A stretch of DNA of 50,240 nucleotides from Acidobacteriota bacterium. Its GTDB lineage: Bacteria; Acidobacteriota; Blastocatellia; RBC074. The DNA is taken from positions 1 to 50,240 of the forward strand of contig JAFDVI010000039.1 in NCBI GenBank assembly GCA_018269055.1, written 5' to 3'. Made by a program: the position numbers and the translations under genes. The stretch's first letter is position 1. The number at the start of each line of letters is the position of its first letter. The notes beneath the pieces were generated by a model. It was not told where the DNA came from. It saw nothing but the letters and a program-made list of their open reading frames with translations, and did no database searches. This document shows, piece after piece, positions 1-7,821 of this stretch.

Positions 1-62
1 GGCGTGAATGGATAAAGTCGAGCTGAAGAGTGATTGCGCGCCAACAATGTTTCCAACTTCAC

Positions 63-77
63 CCCCCGTTAAGGGGG
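63..77. other. Short perfect hairpin in the leader of the first gene
   Basis: CCCCC and GGGGG arms flank a GTTAA loop about 43 bases before the ATG at 120. It could be a leader hairpin or the end of an upstream unit outside the window. No T-run follows on either strand, so a terminator is not supported. Confidence 0.3.
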
Positions 78-119
78 AGCATCCGCTTCGGATTCGACAA
101 CTTATCAGAGGAGCTATTT

Positions 120-1418
120 ATGATTTCAAGACGATCTTTTTTGAATAATGCCGCCCGGTTCGGTTCGGTGGGCGTGATTGCCGCCAGTTTTAACGAAAAG
201 GGAATTGCCCACGCGATTGATTCCACGCGCTTTGTTTCAGGCCGAACGCCGGACGATGTGGCAATGGACGAAGATTTCTGGCTGGAAATCCAGCGCGCCT
301 TCACCGTGGATCGCACCTTGATCAATTTGAACAACGGAGGCGTTTCGCCTTCGCCCAAAGTCGTGCAGGAAGCGATGCGCCGTTACCTGGAATATTCCAA
401 CTCCGCGCCCGTGTACACGATGTGGCGGCATCTGGATCCGCAAATTGAAAGCGTGCGTCGAAGGTTGGCGTTGAATTTTGGCTGCGACCTGGAAGAAATC
501 GCCATCACACGCAACGCCAGCGAATCGCTGGAAAACTGCCAGTTCGGTATTGATCTGAAACGGGGCGATGAGGTCCTGACCACCAATCAGGATTACCCGC
601 GCATGTTGACCACCTGGAAACAGCGCGAAAGTCGCGAAGGCATCAAGTTGCGCCAGATTTCCATTCCGGTTCCAGCGACGCACGATCAGATTGTCGCAGC
701 GTTTGAAAAGGCCATTTCTCCGCAAACCAAAATCATTCACTTCTGTCACATCACCAACCTGTCGGGACAGATTTATCCGGTCAAACGCATTGTGCAAATG
801 GCGCGCGCCCGCGGGATTGAAACCATTGTGGATGGCGCGCATGCCTACGCGCATTTTCCGTTCAAACACGCCGACCTGGATTGTGATTATTACGGATCGA
901 GTTTGCACAAATGGCTGACGGCTCCATTCGGCACCGGATTGCTGTTTGTGCGCAAAAGCAAAATTGCGCAAACCTGGTCGCTGATGGGATCGGTACCGGA
1001 AAACACCTCGAACATCCGCAAGTTTGAGGAAATCGGCACGCATCCGTCGGCAAACGCCCTGGCCATTAACGAAGCGCTGGATTTTCACGAAGGCATCGGC
1101 GCGGAACGCAAAGCAGCGCGATTGCGGTATCTGTACCAACGCTGGGCGCGCCGAATTGAAAACATGAAAGGCGTGAAACTGTTGACCAGCTTTGACCCGA
1201 AAATGGCTTGCGGATTGACGCTGGTGAATATCGAGGGCATTGACCCGATCAAACTGTCAGGGCATTTGCAGTCCGAATATCGAATCATCACCACCGTCAT
1301 CAAACATCCGGAGTTTGAAGGGTTGCGCGTCACGCCGAACGTGTACACGACGTTGCGCGAAATTGACATTTTCGCCGACGCGATGGAAAAGGTGATTCAA
1401 AAAGGATTGCCTGCGTAA
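120..1418 (+). CDS. Tat-exported class V aminotransferase-fold PLP enzyme (isopenicillin-N-epimerase-like)
   Basis: 432 residues. I start at the ATG at 120 because GAGGAG lies just upstream and the protein then opens with a twin-arginine signal (SRRSFLNNAA, residues 3-12) and a hydrophobic stretch ending near IAHA; the open frame upstream to 30 has no such support. The body is a fold-type I PLP enzyme: N-terminal NNGGVSPSP, an Asp-Gly-Ala-His segment (VDGAHAYAHF) and SLHKWL with the Schiff-base lysine at about K264. This pattern is typical of the class V aminotransferase/isopenicillin N epimerase/cysteine desulfurase group. The residue next to the lysine is typical of the epimerase-like branch, whose substrates are mostly unknown. 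The export signal implies a folded, cofactor-loaded periplasmic enzyme. No pathway partner is nearby; the reaction cannot be specified. Confidence 0.85.
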   Translation: MISRRSFLNNAARFGSVGVIAASFNEKGIAHAIDSTRFVSGRTPDDVAMDEDFWLEIQRAFTVDRTLINLNNGGVSPSPKVVQEAMRRYLEYSNSAPVYTMWRHLDPQIESVRRRLALNFGCDLEEIAITRNASESLENCQFGIDLKRGDEVLTTNQDYPRMLTTWKQRESREGIKLRQISIPVPATHDQIVAAFEKAISPQTKIIHFCHITNLSGQIYPVKRIVQMARARGIETIVDGAHAYAHFPFKHADLDCDYYGSSLHKWLTAPFGTGLLFVRKSKIAQTWSLMGSVPENTSNIRKFEEIGTHPSANALAINEALDFHEGIGAERKAARLRYLYQRWARRIENMKGVKLLTSFDPKMACGLTLVNIEGIDPIKLSGHLQSEYRIITTVIKHPEFEGLRVTPNVYTTLREIDIFADAMEKVIQKGLPA

Positions 1419-1456
1419 ATTTGATTGTGGTTGTGGATTGAATGGTCGACCACCAG

Positions 1457-1483
1457 GCAATCCGCAATCTGCAATCCGCAATC
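1457..1483. repeat. Heptameric tandem repeat, unit AATCCGC (array 1)
   Basis: From 1459 the bases read AATCCGC, AATCTGC, AATCCGC and a partial AATC, preceded by GC: a 7-base period with one substitution in the second unit. It lies immediately before the probable start of the NIPSNAP-like gene. The same unit recurs at 27411-27443 inside another gene. Confidence 0.85.
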
Positions 1484-1486
1484 GTT

Positions 1487-1819
1487 ATGGTGCTGCTGAA
1501 AATTTCTTACAAGCTCCGCGCGCATCACGTCGCGCTGTACGAAAAAACTTTTGCCGAACGGACCCTGCCGCTGATTCGCGAACACGGATTCAGGTTTTGG
1601 GGCATCTGGCGGACGATTGTCGGCGACGCGCAGGAATACCTGGAACTGTGGGAATTCGATTCGCTGGCGGAGTTTGATGACGCCTGGCGGCGATTGATGG
1701 CCGATCCGCGCCTAAAAGCCATTTTTGAAATTACAGGCCCGCTGGTCGAAGACGAAAAGCTGTCCTTGTTTGAGCCTTCGCTGCCTGGCGAGCGGATGAT
1801 TTCGATGCCGAAGCTCTGA
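1487..1819 (+). CDS. NIPSNAP-like small protein
   Basis: 110 residues from the ATG at 1487. An earlier in-frame ATG at 1442 would add a peptide encoded by the heptameric repeat (AIRNLQSAI), which looks like read-through of a non-coding repeat; neither ATG has a convincing ribosome binding site. The sequence has the pattern of the NIPSNAP/dimeric alpha-beta-barrel group: a first strand (LLKISYKL), a helix with TLPLIREHGF, a strand WGIWRTIVGD, then YLELWEFDSLAEFDDAW. Members are small, often dimeric proteins of uncertain function. It ends one base before the convergent response-regulator gene, with no terminator between them. Assigned by motif pattern only. Confidence 0.6.
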   Translation: MVLLKISYKLRAHHVALYEKTFAERTLPLIREHGFRFWGIWRTIVGDAQEYLELWEFDSLAEFDDAWRRLMADPRLKAIFEITGPLVEDEKLSLFEPSLPGERMISMPKL

Positions 1820-1820
1820 T

Positions 1821-3194
1821 TCATTCGCCGTCCAGATTGATGCCGAAGCGTTCGGCCATGCGGTACAACGTGCGGCGATCAATTCCCAAAACTTCGGCGG
1901 CGCGCGTGCGACTGCCTTTCATCACTTCCAGCACGTGCAGCAAATACCGTCGCTCCAATTCATCCAGCGAAGGCAAATCGTCGTACAGCGCCGCCAGTGT
2001 GGAATGCGCGGCGCGCAGTTGCACTTCTTTGGATTGCAGTTTCAGCGGTAAATCTTCCACGGCGATTTCCGCTCCGCGCGCGTGAAGCGCGGCGTATTCG
2101 ACAGCCGATTCCAGTTCCCGCACATTTCCCGGCCAATCGTACGCCGCCAGAACCTTGACGGTTTCTTCGCGGAATCGCAGTTGGCCGCGCCCGGAATTTT
2201 CCACCGCGTTCAGCAAAAAGCGTTCGGTCAGCAGAGGAATATCGCTGCGTCGTTCGCGCAAGGCAGGCACACGCAAGATGACGACGCTCAAACGATAAAA
2301 CAAATCTTCGCGGAACCGGTGCGCGGCGACTTCTTCCTCAAGTTCGCGGTTGGTGGCGGCGATGACGCGCGCGTCCACTTTCAGGTTCTTGGTGGAACCA
2401 ACGCGGCGAATTTCCCGCTCCTGCAACGCACGAAGCAATTTGACCTGCATGGCTGCGCTGGTTTCCCCGATTTCGTCCAAAAACAAAGTTCCACCTTCGG
2501 CTTCTTCCCACAATCCCTTTCGGTCGGCGGCTGCGCCCGTGAACGAACCTTTGGTGTGGCCGAACAATTCCGCTTCCAGCAAGGTTTCCGTCAGCGCTCC
2601 GCAATTGACCGGTACGAACGGCATTGCGGCGCGCGGGCTGTGTTGATGAATCGCACGCGCGACCAACTCCTTGCCGGTTCCGGATTCGCCGATGATCAAC
2701 ACCGTGGAACGCGAATCCGCAACGCGCGCAATGTCTTTGTAGAGTTCAATCATTGCCGGAGAGCGACCAATCAACCCCGCTTGGCGGTATTGCTCGCTTA
2801 GCGATCCCGTCGCCGATGTTTCAGTCGAGCCTGGGGGAGTGGTACGTTCCAGCGCGCGGCGAACGATTGAAATGACTTCCTGAACTTTGAAGGGTTTCGA
2901 GATCAAATCCCAGGCGCCTTCGCGCGAAGCAGCGACCGCCGTATCGAGCGTTCCAAAGCCCGTGATCAAAATAACCGGGCACTGATCGCGAAAACTTTTC
3001 AGCAAATCCAGGCCGGATTTGTCGGATTCGAGGTTGATGTCACTGACGACCAGATCGAATTTTTCGGCTTCCCACAGTTTGGTGGCTTCGTCGGGCGTCT
3101 GGGCGGTGACCGTGCCCCACCCTTGCGCAGAGAACAATTCCCGCAGCAAATTGCATGAAGCGCGATCGTCATCAATCACCAAAATTCGTTTCAT
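1821..3194 (-). CDS. Sigma-54-dependent response regulator, NtrC family
   Basis: 457 residues. Three domains in order: a receiver (1-120; acidic DDD at 8-10, phospho-acceptor D52, conserved Lys in SKPFK), an AAA+ ATPase (about 140-370; Walker A GESGTGKE, the sigma-54 contact loop as GSFTGA in place of GAFTGA, Walker B LFLDEIGE), and a C-terminal Fis-type helix-turn-helix (TRAAEVLGIDRRTLYRMAERFGI). This is the complete architecture of an enhancer-binding protein that opens sigma-54 promoters by ATP hydrolysis when phosphorylated. Its start codon shares one base with the stop of the upstream kinase gene, so the two are probably translationally coupled partners. A sigma-54 promoter at 5095-5110 is a candidate target. 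Function as a class is firm; the signal is unknown. Confidence 0.96.
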   Translation of the reverse strand: MKRILVIDDDRASCNLLRELFSAQGWGTVTAQTPDEATKLWEAEKFDLVVSDINLESDKSGLDLLKSFRDQCPVILITGFGTLDTAVAASREGAWDLISKPFKVQEVISIVRRALERTTPPGSTETSATGSLSEQYRQAGLIGRSPAMIELYKDIARVADSRSTVLIIGESGTGKELVARAIHQHSPRAAMPFVPVNCGALTETLLEAELFGHTKGSFTGAAADRKGLWEEAEGGTLFLDEIGETSAAMQVKLLRALQEREIRRVGSTKNLKVDARVIAATNRELEEEVAAHRFREDLFYRLSVVILRVPALRERRSDIPLLTERFLLNAVENSGRGQLRFREETVKVLAAYDWPGNVRELESAVEYAALHARGAEIAVEDLPLKLQSKEVQLRAAHSTLAALYDDLPSLDELERRYLLHVLEVMKGSRTRAAEVLGIDRRTLYRMAERFGINLDGE

Positions 3195-4780
3195 TAAGCT
3201 GCCTCCGCTTTTGCCGCGGCAACGGACAGAGTTTGAATTGCGGGAAAATGCAGGACGAATTTTGCTCCCTGTCCGGGGAAACTTTCGACCTCGATTTGCC
3301 CATCGTGTTCGCGCATCAACTGGTTGACAATGACCAAACCCAATCCGGTTCCCAGGCCATTTTCTTTGGTCGTATACAGCGGATCGAAGATGCGTGCGCG
3401 AACCTCTTCACTCATACCGCATCCATTGTCTGCGACTTCAACCGTCACCTTTTCGCCATTCGGATCAACGAAGGTGCGAATGGCCAACTCGCCGCCTTCG
3501 GGCATGGCATCCAACGCGTTGTTGATCAAATTGATGAATACTTGTTGCAGGTAATCCGGCGAACCGGCAATCGGCGGCAACGGTTCTTTCAGCGAAAGTG
3601 TCAGCTTCACGTTGTGCGAATCCAGTCGAGGCAGCGTGGCATCGGCAATGTCATGCAAAATTCGATTCAAATCCACCGGAGCAAGGACAGCCTTTTCCAG
3701 GCGCGTGCGATCGAGCATCTGGCGCACGATGCGTTCGATCCTTTCGATTTGTTCGCCGATGATTTTTGTTCGTGATTCGGCGGATTGAGGGTTCGTTTGC
3801 ATTTCATCGTGCAGTAATTCGACGTGGCAACTGATCAGATTGAGCGGTGTGCCAACCTCGTGCGCGAATTGCGCGGCGGTTTGGCCAGCCGCAGCCAATC
3901 GCTCCATGTCGCCAAGCTTGCGCGATACGTCCCACAACTGAAGATTGGCTTCGGCCAGTTGATGGTTGCGGTGCTGCAATTCGGCTGTGGCTTCCAGCAC
4001 CCGCTGGCGAAGAATTTCCTTCTGGGCTTCGCGTTCGCGCGTCATCTCGCTGATGCGCGCGATCATGCGATTGAATCCTTCCGACAATCTACCGAACTCG
4101 TCCCGCGCCAATACGGGCGCCTGCGCTTTCAACGAACCGGCTTTGGCGCGCGCCATTGCGTATAGCAATCGCTTCATCGGTCGGTAAATCAAATATCGGA
4201 ACAGAATATAAGTCGCCACCATCAATAAAAGGACGGCAACCAGCGCTATCAACGTTGCTGATTGCGAATACAGTTTGGCCAAATCCGGAATGTCATCCAA
4301 TCGCTCGACGATTTCGACTGCGCCTGCGACTTGCCCCCGTTTGTAATACGGAGCATAGGCATGGAAGTAAACAGAATCATGGTCGCCTGTAACGGGGCTG
4401 GTGAAGTCGTAGGTTTTCTTTTGCAGCAGAGCGTTTTTGGTCGCCTCGTCCATGGTTTGAGGAGGCAACTCATCCGAAGAGGCGACGCGCAAAGCAAATC
4501 GCCCGGAGGACAATTCCCACAACCGTACGCTGACAATGAAAGGACGCGTGCCTTGAACCAATTGCGTCGAACGTTGCAAATGCTCCAAGTCAAACGGTTC
4601 CGCCGAAGTCGTGACGTGTTCGGCCAGGCTTCGCGCCTGCAATTCCGCCAAATCCTGCTGTTCGTCGCGCACCAGATCCGTGACGCGCGACGTAATGACA
4701 AACATCATGACCGCCAACACAGCAATAGTGATTGCCGAAACCAGAAGGGTCGTTTTAGTGTGAAGTTTCATGTGGAGCAT
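3194..4780 (-). CDS. Membrane sensor histidine kinase, partner of the NtrC-type regulator
   Basis: 528 residues. Two transmembrane segments (about 11-31 and 180-200) enclose a periplasmic sensor of about 150 residues; then come a HAMP linker (YRPMKRLLYAMARAKAG to about 255), a coiled coil, a HisKA helix with the phospho-accepting histidine at about H307 (QFAHEVGTPLN) and an HATPase_c domain (N box INLINNALDAMPEGG, G1 DNGCGMSEE, G2 GLGTGLGLVI). The Gly in HEVGTPL where many kinases have Ser or Arg is common in the NtrB/ZraS-like group that pairs with sigma-54 regulators. The start is uncertain by three codons (second ATG at 4771); neither has a strong ribosome binding site. The sensor has no recognisable ligand motif. 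Confidence 0.95.
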   Translation of the reverse strand: MLHMKLHTKTTLLVSAITIAVLAVMMFVITSRVTDLVRDEQQDLAELQARSLAEHVTTSAEPFDLEHLQRSTQLVQGTRPFIVSVRLWELSSGRFALRVASSDELPPQTMDEATKNALLQKKTYDFTSPVTGDHDSVYFHAYAPYYKRGQVAGAVEIVERLDDIPDLAKLYSQSATLIALVAVLLLMVATYILFRYLIYRPMKRLLYAMARAKAGSLKAQAPVLARDEFGRLSEGFNRMIARISEMTREREAQKEILRQRVLEATAELQHRNHQLAEANLQLWDVSRKLGDMERLAAAGQTAAQFAHEVGTPLNLISCHVELLHDEMQTNPQSAESRTKIIGEQIERIERIVRQMLDRTRLEKAVLAPVDLNRILHDIADATLPRLDSHNVKLTLSLKEPLPPIAGSPDYLQQVFINLINNALDAMPEGGELAIRTFVDPNGEKVTVEVADNGCGMSEEVRARIFDPLYTTKENGLGTGLGLVIVNQLMREHDGQIEVESFPGQGAKFVLHFPAIQTLSVAAAKAEAA

Positions 4781-5136
4781 ACAGCGTCAGTTGTTGGGAA
4801 ATTGATTTTGTAGAGCGACATCGTAACAAAGTCCGCCAGCGCCAAACAAAGCCTATTGCCAAAACGTAAGCAGCAAAGTGAATGCCAGCCACATTCGACC
4901 TCGGTCTAAACGCGTTGCCGATGATGGCGCGTGGCAAAATTGCATTTTGGCCGTTTCCGGAAGCCAAAACGCCTCGTAGCCAAACGGTTATCTCTTCTCT
5001 GAACTCAGCAGGTGAAGCGTGTAAAACGCCGAAAGACCTGTTTGGGACGTCGTTTTCTTAGGAATCAACGCGACATTCCATCCTTGCAAATTCGTGGCAT
5101 CACTCTTGCCAGACTCGACGCCGAAGGAGTGAGTGA
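4781..5136. other. Divergent intergenic region between the two-component system and a sigma-54-driven gene
   Basis: 356 bases without a convincing gene. The right end holds the sigma-54 promoter at 5095-5110. Upstream of it, GGAAT and ATTCC form a small inverted repeat at about 5061-5079, which might be an enhancer site, but five-base arms are weak evidence. I see no sigma-54 motif pointing toward the kinase gene. Confidence 0.5.
5095..5110 (+). promoter_or_regulatory. Sigma-54 (-24/-12) promoter
   Basis: TGGCATCACTCTTGCC matches the TGGCAC/T-N5-TTGCA/T consensus, with GG at 5096-5097 and GC at 5108-5109 separated by the required 10 bases. Transcription would begin near 5121, leaving a 16-base leader that contains AAGGAG (5124-5129) and then the ATG at 5137. 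The site points away from the adjacent sigma-54 regulator operon and is the natural candidate for control by it. Confidence 0.8.
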
Positions 5137-5394
5137 ATGTTTCACCTGATTGGGCAAATTTTCTTGGGACTCGCGATCGGCGTGCTTGCCAAGCCATTGA
5201 TGCCCGGCAGGGGAGCGGGAAGAGTGTTCATCATCGCTGGAACGGGATTGATCGGGTCCCTGTTCGGAGTGCTGGTGGGGCGCTCTTTCCTGGGTACGGA
5301 AAACAATCTGGCCGATTGGATGGTTTCGATTGTTGGGGTGTTACTGGCGTTGACGTTTTATCGCGTTGTTACAGGCCCACGCTCGGCATATTGA
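5137..5394 (+). CDS. GlsB/YeaQ/YmgE-family small membrane protein (transglycosylase-associated family)
   Basis: 85 residues with three hydrophobic segments (about 3-20, 28-48, 60-78) and Gly-rich turns (LGLAIGVLAKPLMPGRGAG, GTGLIGSLFGVLVGR), the hallmark of the GlsB/YeaQ/YmgE stress-response membrane family, which is usually about 80 residues. It sits in the inner membrane; its molecular role is not established. AAGGAG lies seven bases before the ATG. The sigma-54 promoter right upstream makes it a probable output of the neighbouring NtrC-type system, so it may belong to an envelope or nutrient stress response. Confidence 0.85.
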   Translation: MFHLIGQIFLGLAIGVLAKPLMPGRGAGRVFIIAGTGLIGSLFGVLVGRSFLGTENNLADWMVSIVGVLLALTFYRVVTGPRSAY

Positions 5395-5535
5395 CCAATC
5401 AGGTTGAACTGTCAGTACCACTGAAACACTGCCTGTTCTTGCATTACACGAATACCCGGCAACAAGAGTTGCCCCGCACGGCGTTCGTGATCCCAAACCG
5501 GATGAGATCAATCATCATTACCATTGGAGACCTTC

Positions 5536-5751
5536 ATGAAGAAAACGATCGCAACCCTTTCTCTGGCTGTTTTATTGATGGGCGCAACCAGCGCATTTGC
5601 TGCAACCACTCAAAAGGACAAAGCCAAGACAACCGCTCCGGCGGCGGCAAGCAGCACTGAAAACACTGGCAAAGCCAAAGGCAAGAGCAAGGCGAAACAC
5701 ACCGCCAAACCGAAGCCGACGCCTGCGGCAACCAAACCTTCGGGCAAGTAA
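5536..5751 (+). CDS. Small exported Lys/Ala/Pro-rich protein
   Basis: 71 residues from the ATG at 5536, chosen because GGAGA precedes it and because the signal peptide (MKKTIATLSLAVLLMGATSAFA) starts there. The mature part is about 50 residues of Lys, Ala, Thr and Pro (AKGKSKAKHTAKPKPTP), strongly basic and surely unstructured. Low-complexity basic proteins of this sort could bind anionic envelope polymers, but no family is recognised. A hairpin plus T-rich run follows at 5778-5827. Confidence 0.75.
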   Translation: MKKTIATLSLAVLLMGATSAFAATTQKDKAKTTAPAAASSTENTGKAKGKSKAKHTAKPKPTPAATKPSGK

Positions 5752-5777
5752 ATCGCGGAGTGCTTGTCCGATGATGG

Positions 5778-5827
5778 CTTCCGCTGCCTACAACCTCCTG
5801 AAGGTAGCGGAAGCAGTTTAGTTTTCT
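5778..5827 (+). terminator. Rho-independent terminator of the small exported protein gene
   Basis: CTTCCGCT (5778-5785) pairs with AGCGGAAG (5806-5813), with CCT/AGG extending the stem inside a one-base mismatch. The T-rich run TTTAGTTTTCT follows. Confidence 0.6.
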
Positions 5828-5845
5828 CAACAGCAGTAGACTGCA

Positions 5846-6248
5846 ATGAACCACCCAACCCCTTTCCGTCAAATTCAAAGCCTGGCGAGATGCTTTTTAT
5901 TTGTCCTGCTCGCCATCGCGCCTGCCCGGCTTCAGGCGCAGTCGCTGTCGGTGGCCATTCAAATCCCACACAAACTGACGCTGGCAGATGCCGAACATAT
6001 CTTGCCGGATCGCAACCTGACCTTTCCCGTCGCTGGCGCTTTCGCACAGCATCGGTTCGGAAACACAAAAACCGCTGGCGGTGGTCATCATCGGCAGATT
6101 GATTTCGGCAACCGTGTTGACGCTGATCTTGTTGCCGACGCTGTACCTGATTTTTGAAGGTCAAAACAAACCTCGAATTTCCGTGCCTGAAAAGAGCACA
6201 GGCTCGGGACGTGGGTCGGAGATGCTGCTGGAAAGCATCAATGGTTGA
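5846..6248 (+). pseudogene. Deletion scar: 5' end of a TolC-like efflux gene fused to the 3' end of an RND heavy-metal pump gene
   Basis: The reading frame from the ATG at 5846 begins with a signal peptide (RCFLFVLLAIAPARLQAQS) and the typical first helix of a CzcC/TolC-like outer-membrane protein (LTLADAEHILPDRNLTF), then stops resembling it at about 6020-6030. From there a different frame, ending at the TGA at 6246-6248, encodes the last transmembrane helix and tail of a CusA/CzcA-type pump (ALSHSIGSETQKPLAVVIIG, then a segment with LISATVLTLILLPTLYLIF and a charged tail). In intact czcCBA-type operons the outer-membrane gene comes first and the pump gene last, so one deletion of several kilobases explains the junction. 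The mixed-frame peptide of 103 residues is not expected to work. The terminator right behind it is intact. Confidence 0.85.
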
Positions 6249-6276
6249 CACCTCGAGTAACCCGATTCACGGCTTT

Positions 6277-6310
6277 GCGGGCAAGAACGCAAATTCTTGC
6301 CCGCCTTTTT
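6277..6310 (+). terminator. Strong rho-independent terminator left from the deleted efflux operon
   Basis: GCGGGCAAGAA (6277-6287) and TTCTTGCCCGC (6294-6304) form a perfect 11-base stem with a six-base loop, followed by CTTTTT. It lies 29 bases after the stop of the RND pump remnant, where the terminator of the ancestral operon would be. Confidence 0.9.
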
Positions 6311-6413
6311 CCTCGATTTATGAGGATTGCCGACGGCGAAGTGACAGAAGCTTTGGGAGGCATTGTCGGCGCTGTTTTGCAATCCTCTCCATCATCTGCC
6401 CTGGAAACAAATC

Positions 6414-7763
6414 ATGGCAATTGCCATCAGGTTTTTCGACAAATTGGGCTTGTTACAGCAAAAGCCGGGACACACAACCGCTTGCAGCGGGGTGCTGGGA
6501 GTTTTTATCTCCCTGGTCCTGACACGGAAAAGCCTGTTCCTGATTACCGGCCATTTAACGCGGGGCTTCATTTGGCGAACGACCGGCATCACAGTCAGAG
6601 GGCTGGTCATCGGCTCAGCCATTGGATTCAGTCTGGAACTGTTGAGACAAGCGGACTGGGTTTCTTTACCCGTACAACGAGTTCCTTTTCCTTCCGCGTT
6701 TTCCATCGAAACAATTTCGGCCACGGAGGTCAACTGGCGATTGGTTCAGACCTTGAAGCAGCACGGGTACGAACATCAATCATTCCTGTCCTTGTATGGC
6801 GGAATGGAAGTCTGGTGGTTGGAAGAATCGGATGCCGCCGTCGTTTTTCGACGCGTCGGACAGGTTCTGATTGTGGTTGCCGCTCCGCTGGCTGCCAGGG
6901 AAAACTGGCTTGCCGTGACGCAAAGCTTTTTGGCGTATTGCCGGCTGGAAAAATTGGATTGTTTGATGCTGCCCGTCGGCGAAGAATTTGCCGCCGTCGC
7001 CCGACAGTGTGGAATGCGTTTGTTGTGCGTCGGTGAATCCGGGTACTTCAAATTGCCGGAATGGAAACCCGCCGGAGATCGAGCTAAAAAAATTCGCGCT
7101 GGTGTTAATCAGGCGCGAAAGGCCGGAATTACCGTTGAAACTTACGATCCGGAATCAGCTTGCCAGCCGCAAACCGGGGCCGAGATCGAATCACTTTGTC
7201 GCCTCTGGTTGAGTACTCGCGAAATTGATGCGCTCGGATGGTTGCTGGAACTCAATCCCTTCAAGCTGAGCGAACACAAACGCTATTTTCTGGCTCGCGA
7301 AGCGAATGGGCAGTTATGTGGATTTCTGGCGTGTTCGCCGATTTACGCGCGTCAGGGATGGTATCTGGAAGATTTGATTCGCCATCCACACGCCGACCGA
7401 GGTGTCAGTGAATTGCTGGTCGTCGAAGCCTTAAAGCATCTGTCGGCGGAAGGCGCGCAATTGGCGACGCTGGCTACTTCGCCGTTGGCAGGGGTGGAAC
7501 CCGAAGACGATTTCAAAATGATCGCGCGCGTGTTGAAGCTGATCTATCGCCACGCCGATATGTTTTATCATTTCCGCTCGCTGCATCGTTTCAAATCCAA
7601 GTTCGCGCCTTCATTCGTCGAAAAAGAATATGTCGCGATTTACCCGCCGCAGTTCAAACTCAGACCCATTCTGGCGCTGGTCAAAGCCTTTGAGCCGGGT
7701 GGGCTGACTGGCCTTGTTGCTTCAAAATTCCGGAAAACTTTCACGCCGCCAAACGGAAAGTGA
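6414..7763 (+). CDS. DUF2156 (phosphatidylglycerol lysyltransferase C-terminal-like) acyltransferase
   Basis: 449 residues from the ATG at 6414; an in-frame ATG at 6363 would add 17 residues. Neither has a good ribosome binding site. One or two hydrophobic segments lie near the N-terminus (about 28-75), followed by a long GNAT-like region: SLYGGMEVWWL, FRRVGQVLIVVAAPLA, a basic patch AKKIRAGVNQARKAGITVE, and FLARE-NGQLCGFLACSPIYARQGWYLEDLIRHPHADRGVSELL in the second half. This is the pattern of the C-terminal domain of MprF-type aminoacyl-phosphatidylglycerol synthases, which transfer aminoacyl groups from tRNA to lipids, but without the large MprF flippase. Substrate unknown. It starts about 100 bases after the old efflux-operon terminator. 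Confidence 0.75.
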   Translation: MAIAIRFFDKLGLLQQKPGHTTACSGVLGVFISLVLTRKSLFLITGHLTRGFIWRTTGITVRGLVIGSAIGFSLELLRQADWVSLPVQRVPFPSAFSIETISATEVNWRLVQTLKQHGYEHQSFLSLYGGMEVWWLEESDAAVVFRRVGQVLIVVAAPLAARENWLAVTQSFLAYCRLEKLDCLMLPVGEEFAAVARQCGMRLLCVGESGYFKLPEWKPAGDRAKKIRAGVNQARKAGITVETYDPESACQPQTGAEIESLCRLWLSTREIDALGWLLELNPFKLSEHKRYFLAREANGQLCGFLACSPIYARQGWYLEDLIRHPHADRGVSELLVVEALKHLSAEGAQLATLATSPLAGVEPEDDFKMIARVLKLIYRHADMFYHFRSLHRFKSKFAPSFVEKEYVAIYPPQFKLRPILALVKAFEPGGLTGLVASKFRKTFTPPNGK

Positions 7764-7821
7764 TTTCCGGCCCATGCCCGAAATCAAAACCTGCTGTAAG
7801 CTGCCATTGACAGGAGGTCCC

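Noticed and set aside
237..1139. 300-codon open frame on the minus strand within the first gene
   Set aside because: Arg/His/Phe-rich shadow of the PLP enzyme gene; no family pattern.
4928..4945. TGGCAAAATTGCA, resembling a second sigma-54 promoter
   Set aside because: Only seven bases separate GG from GC; the ten-base spacing of sigma-54 promoters is strict.
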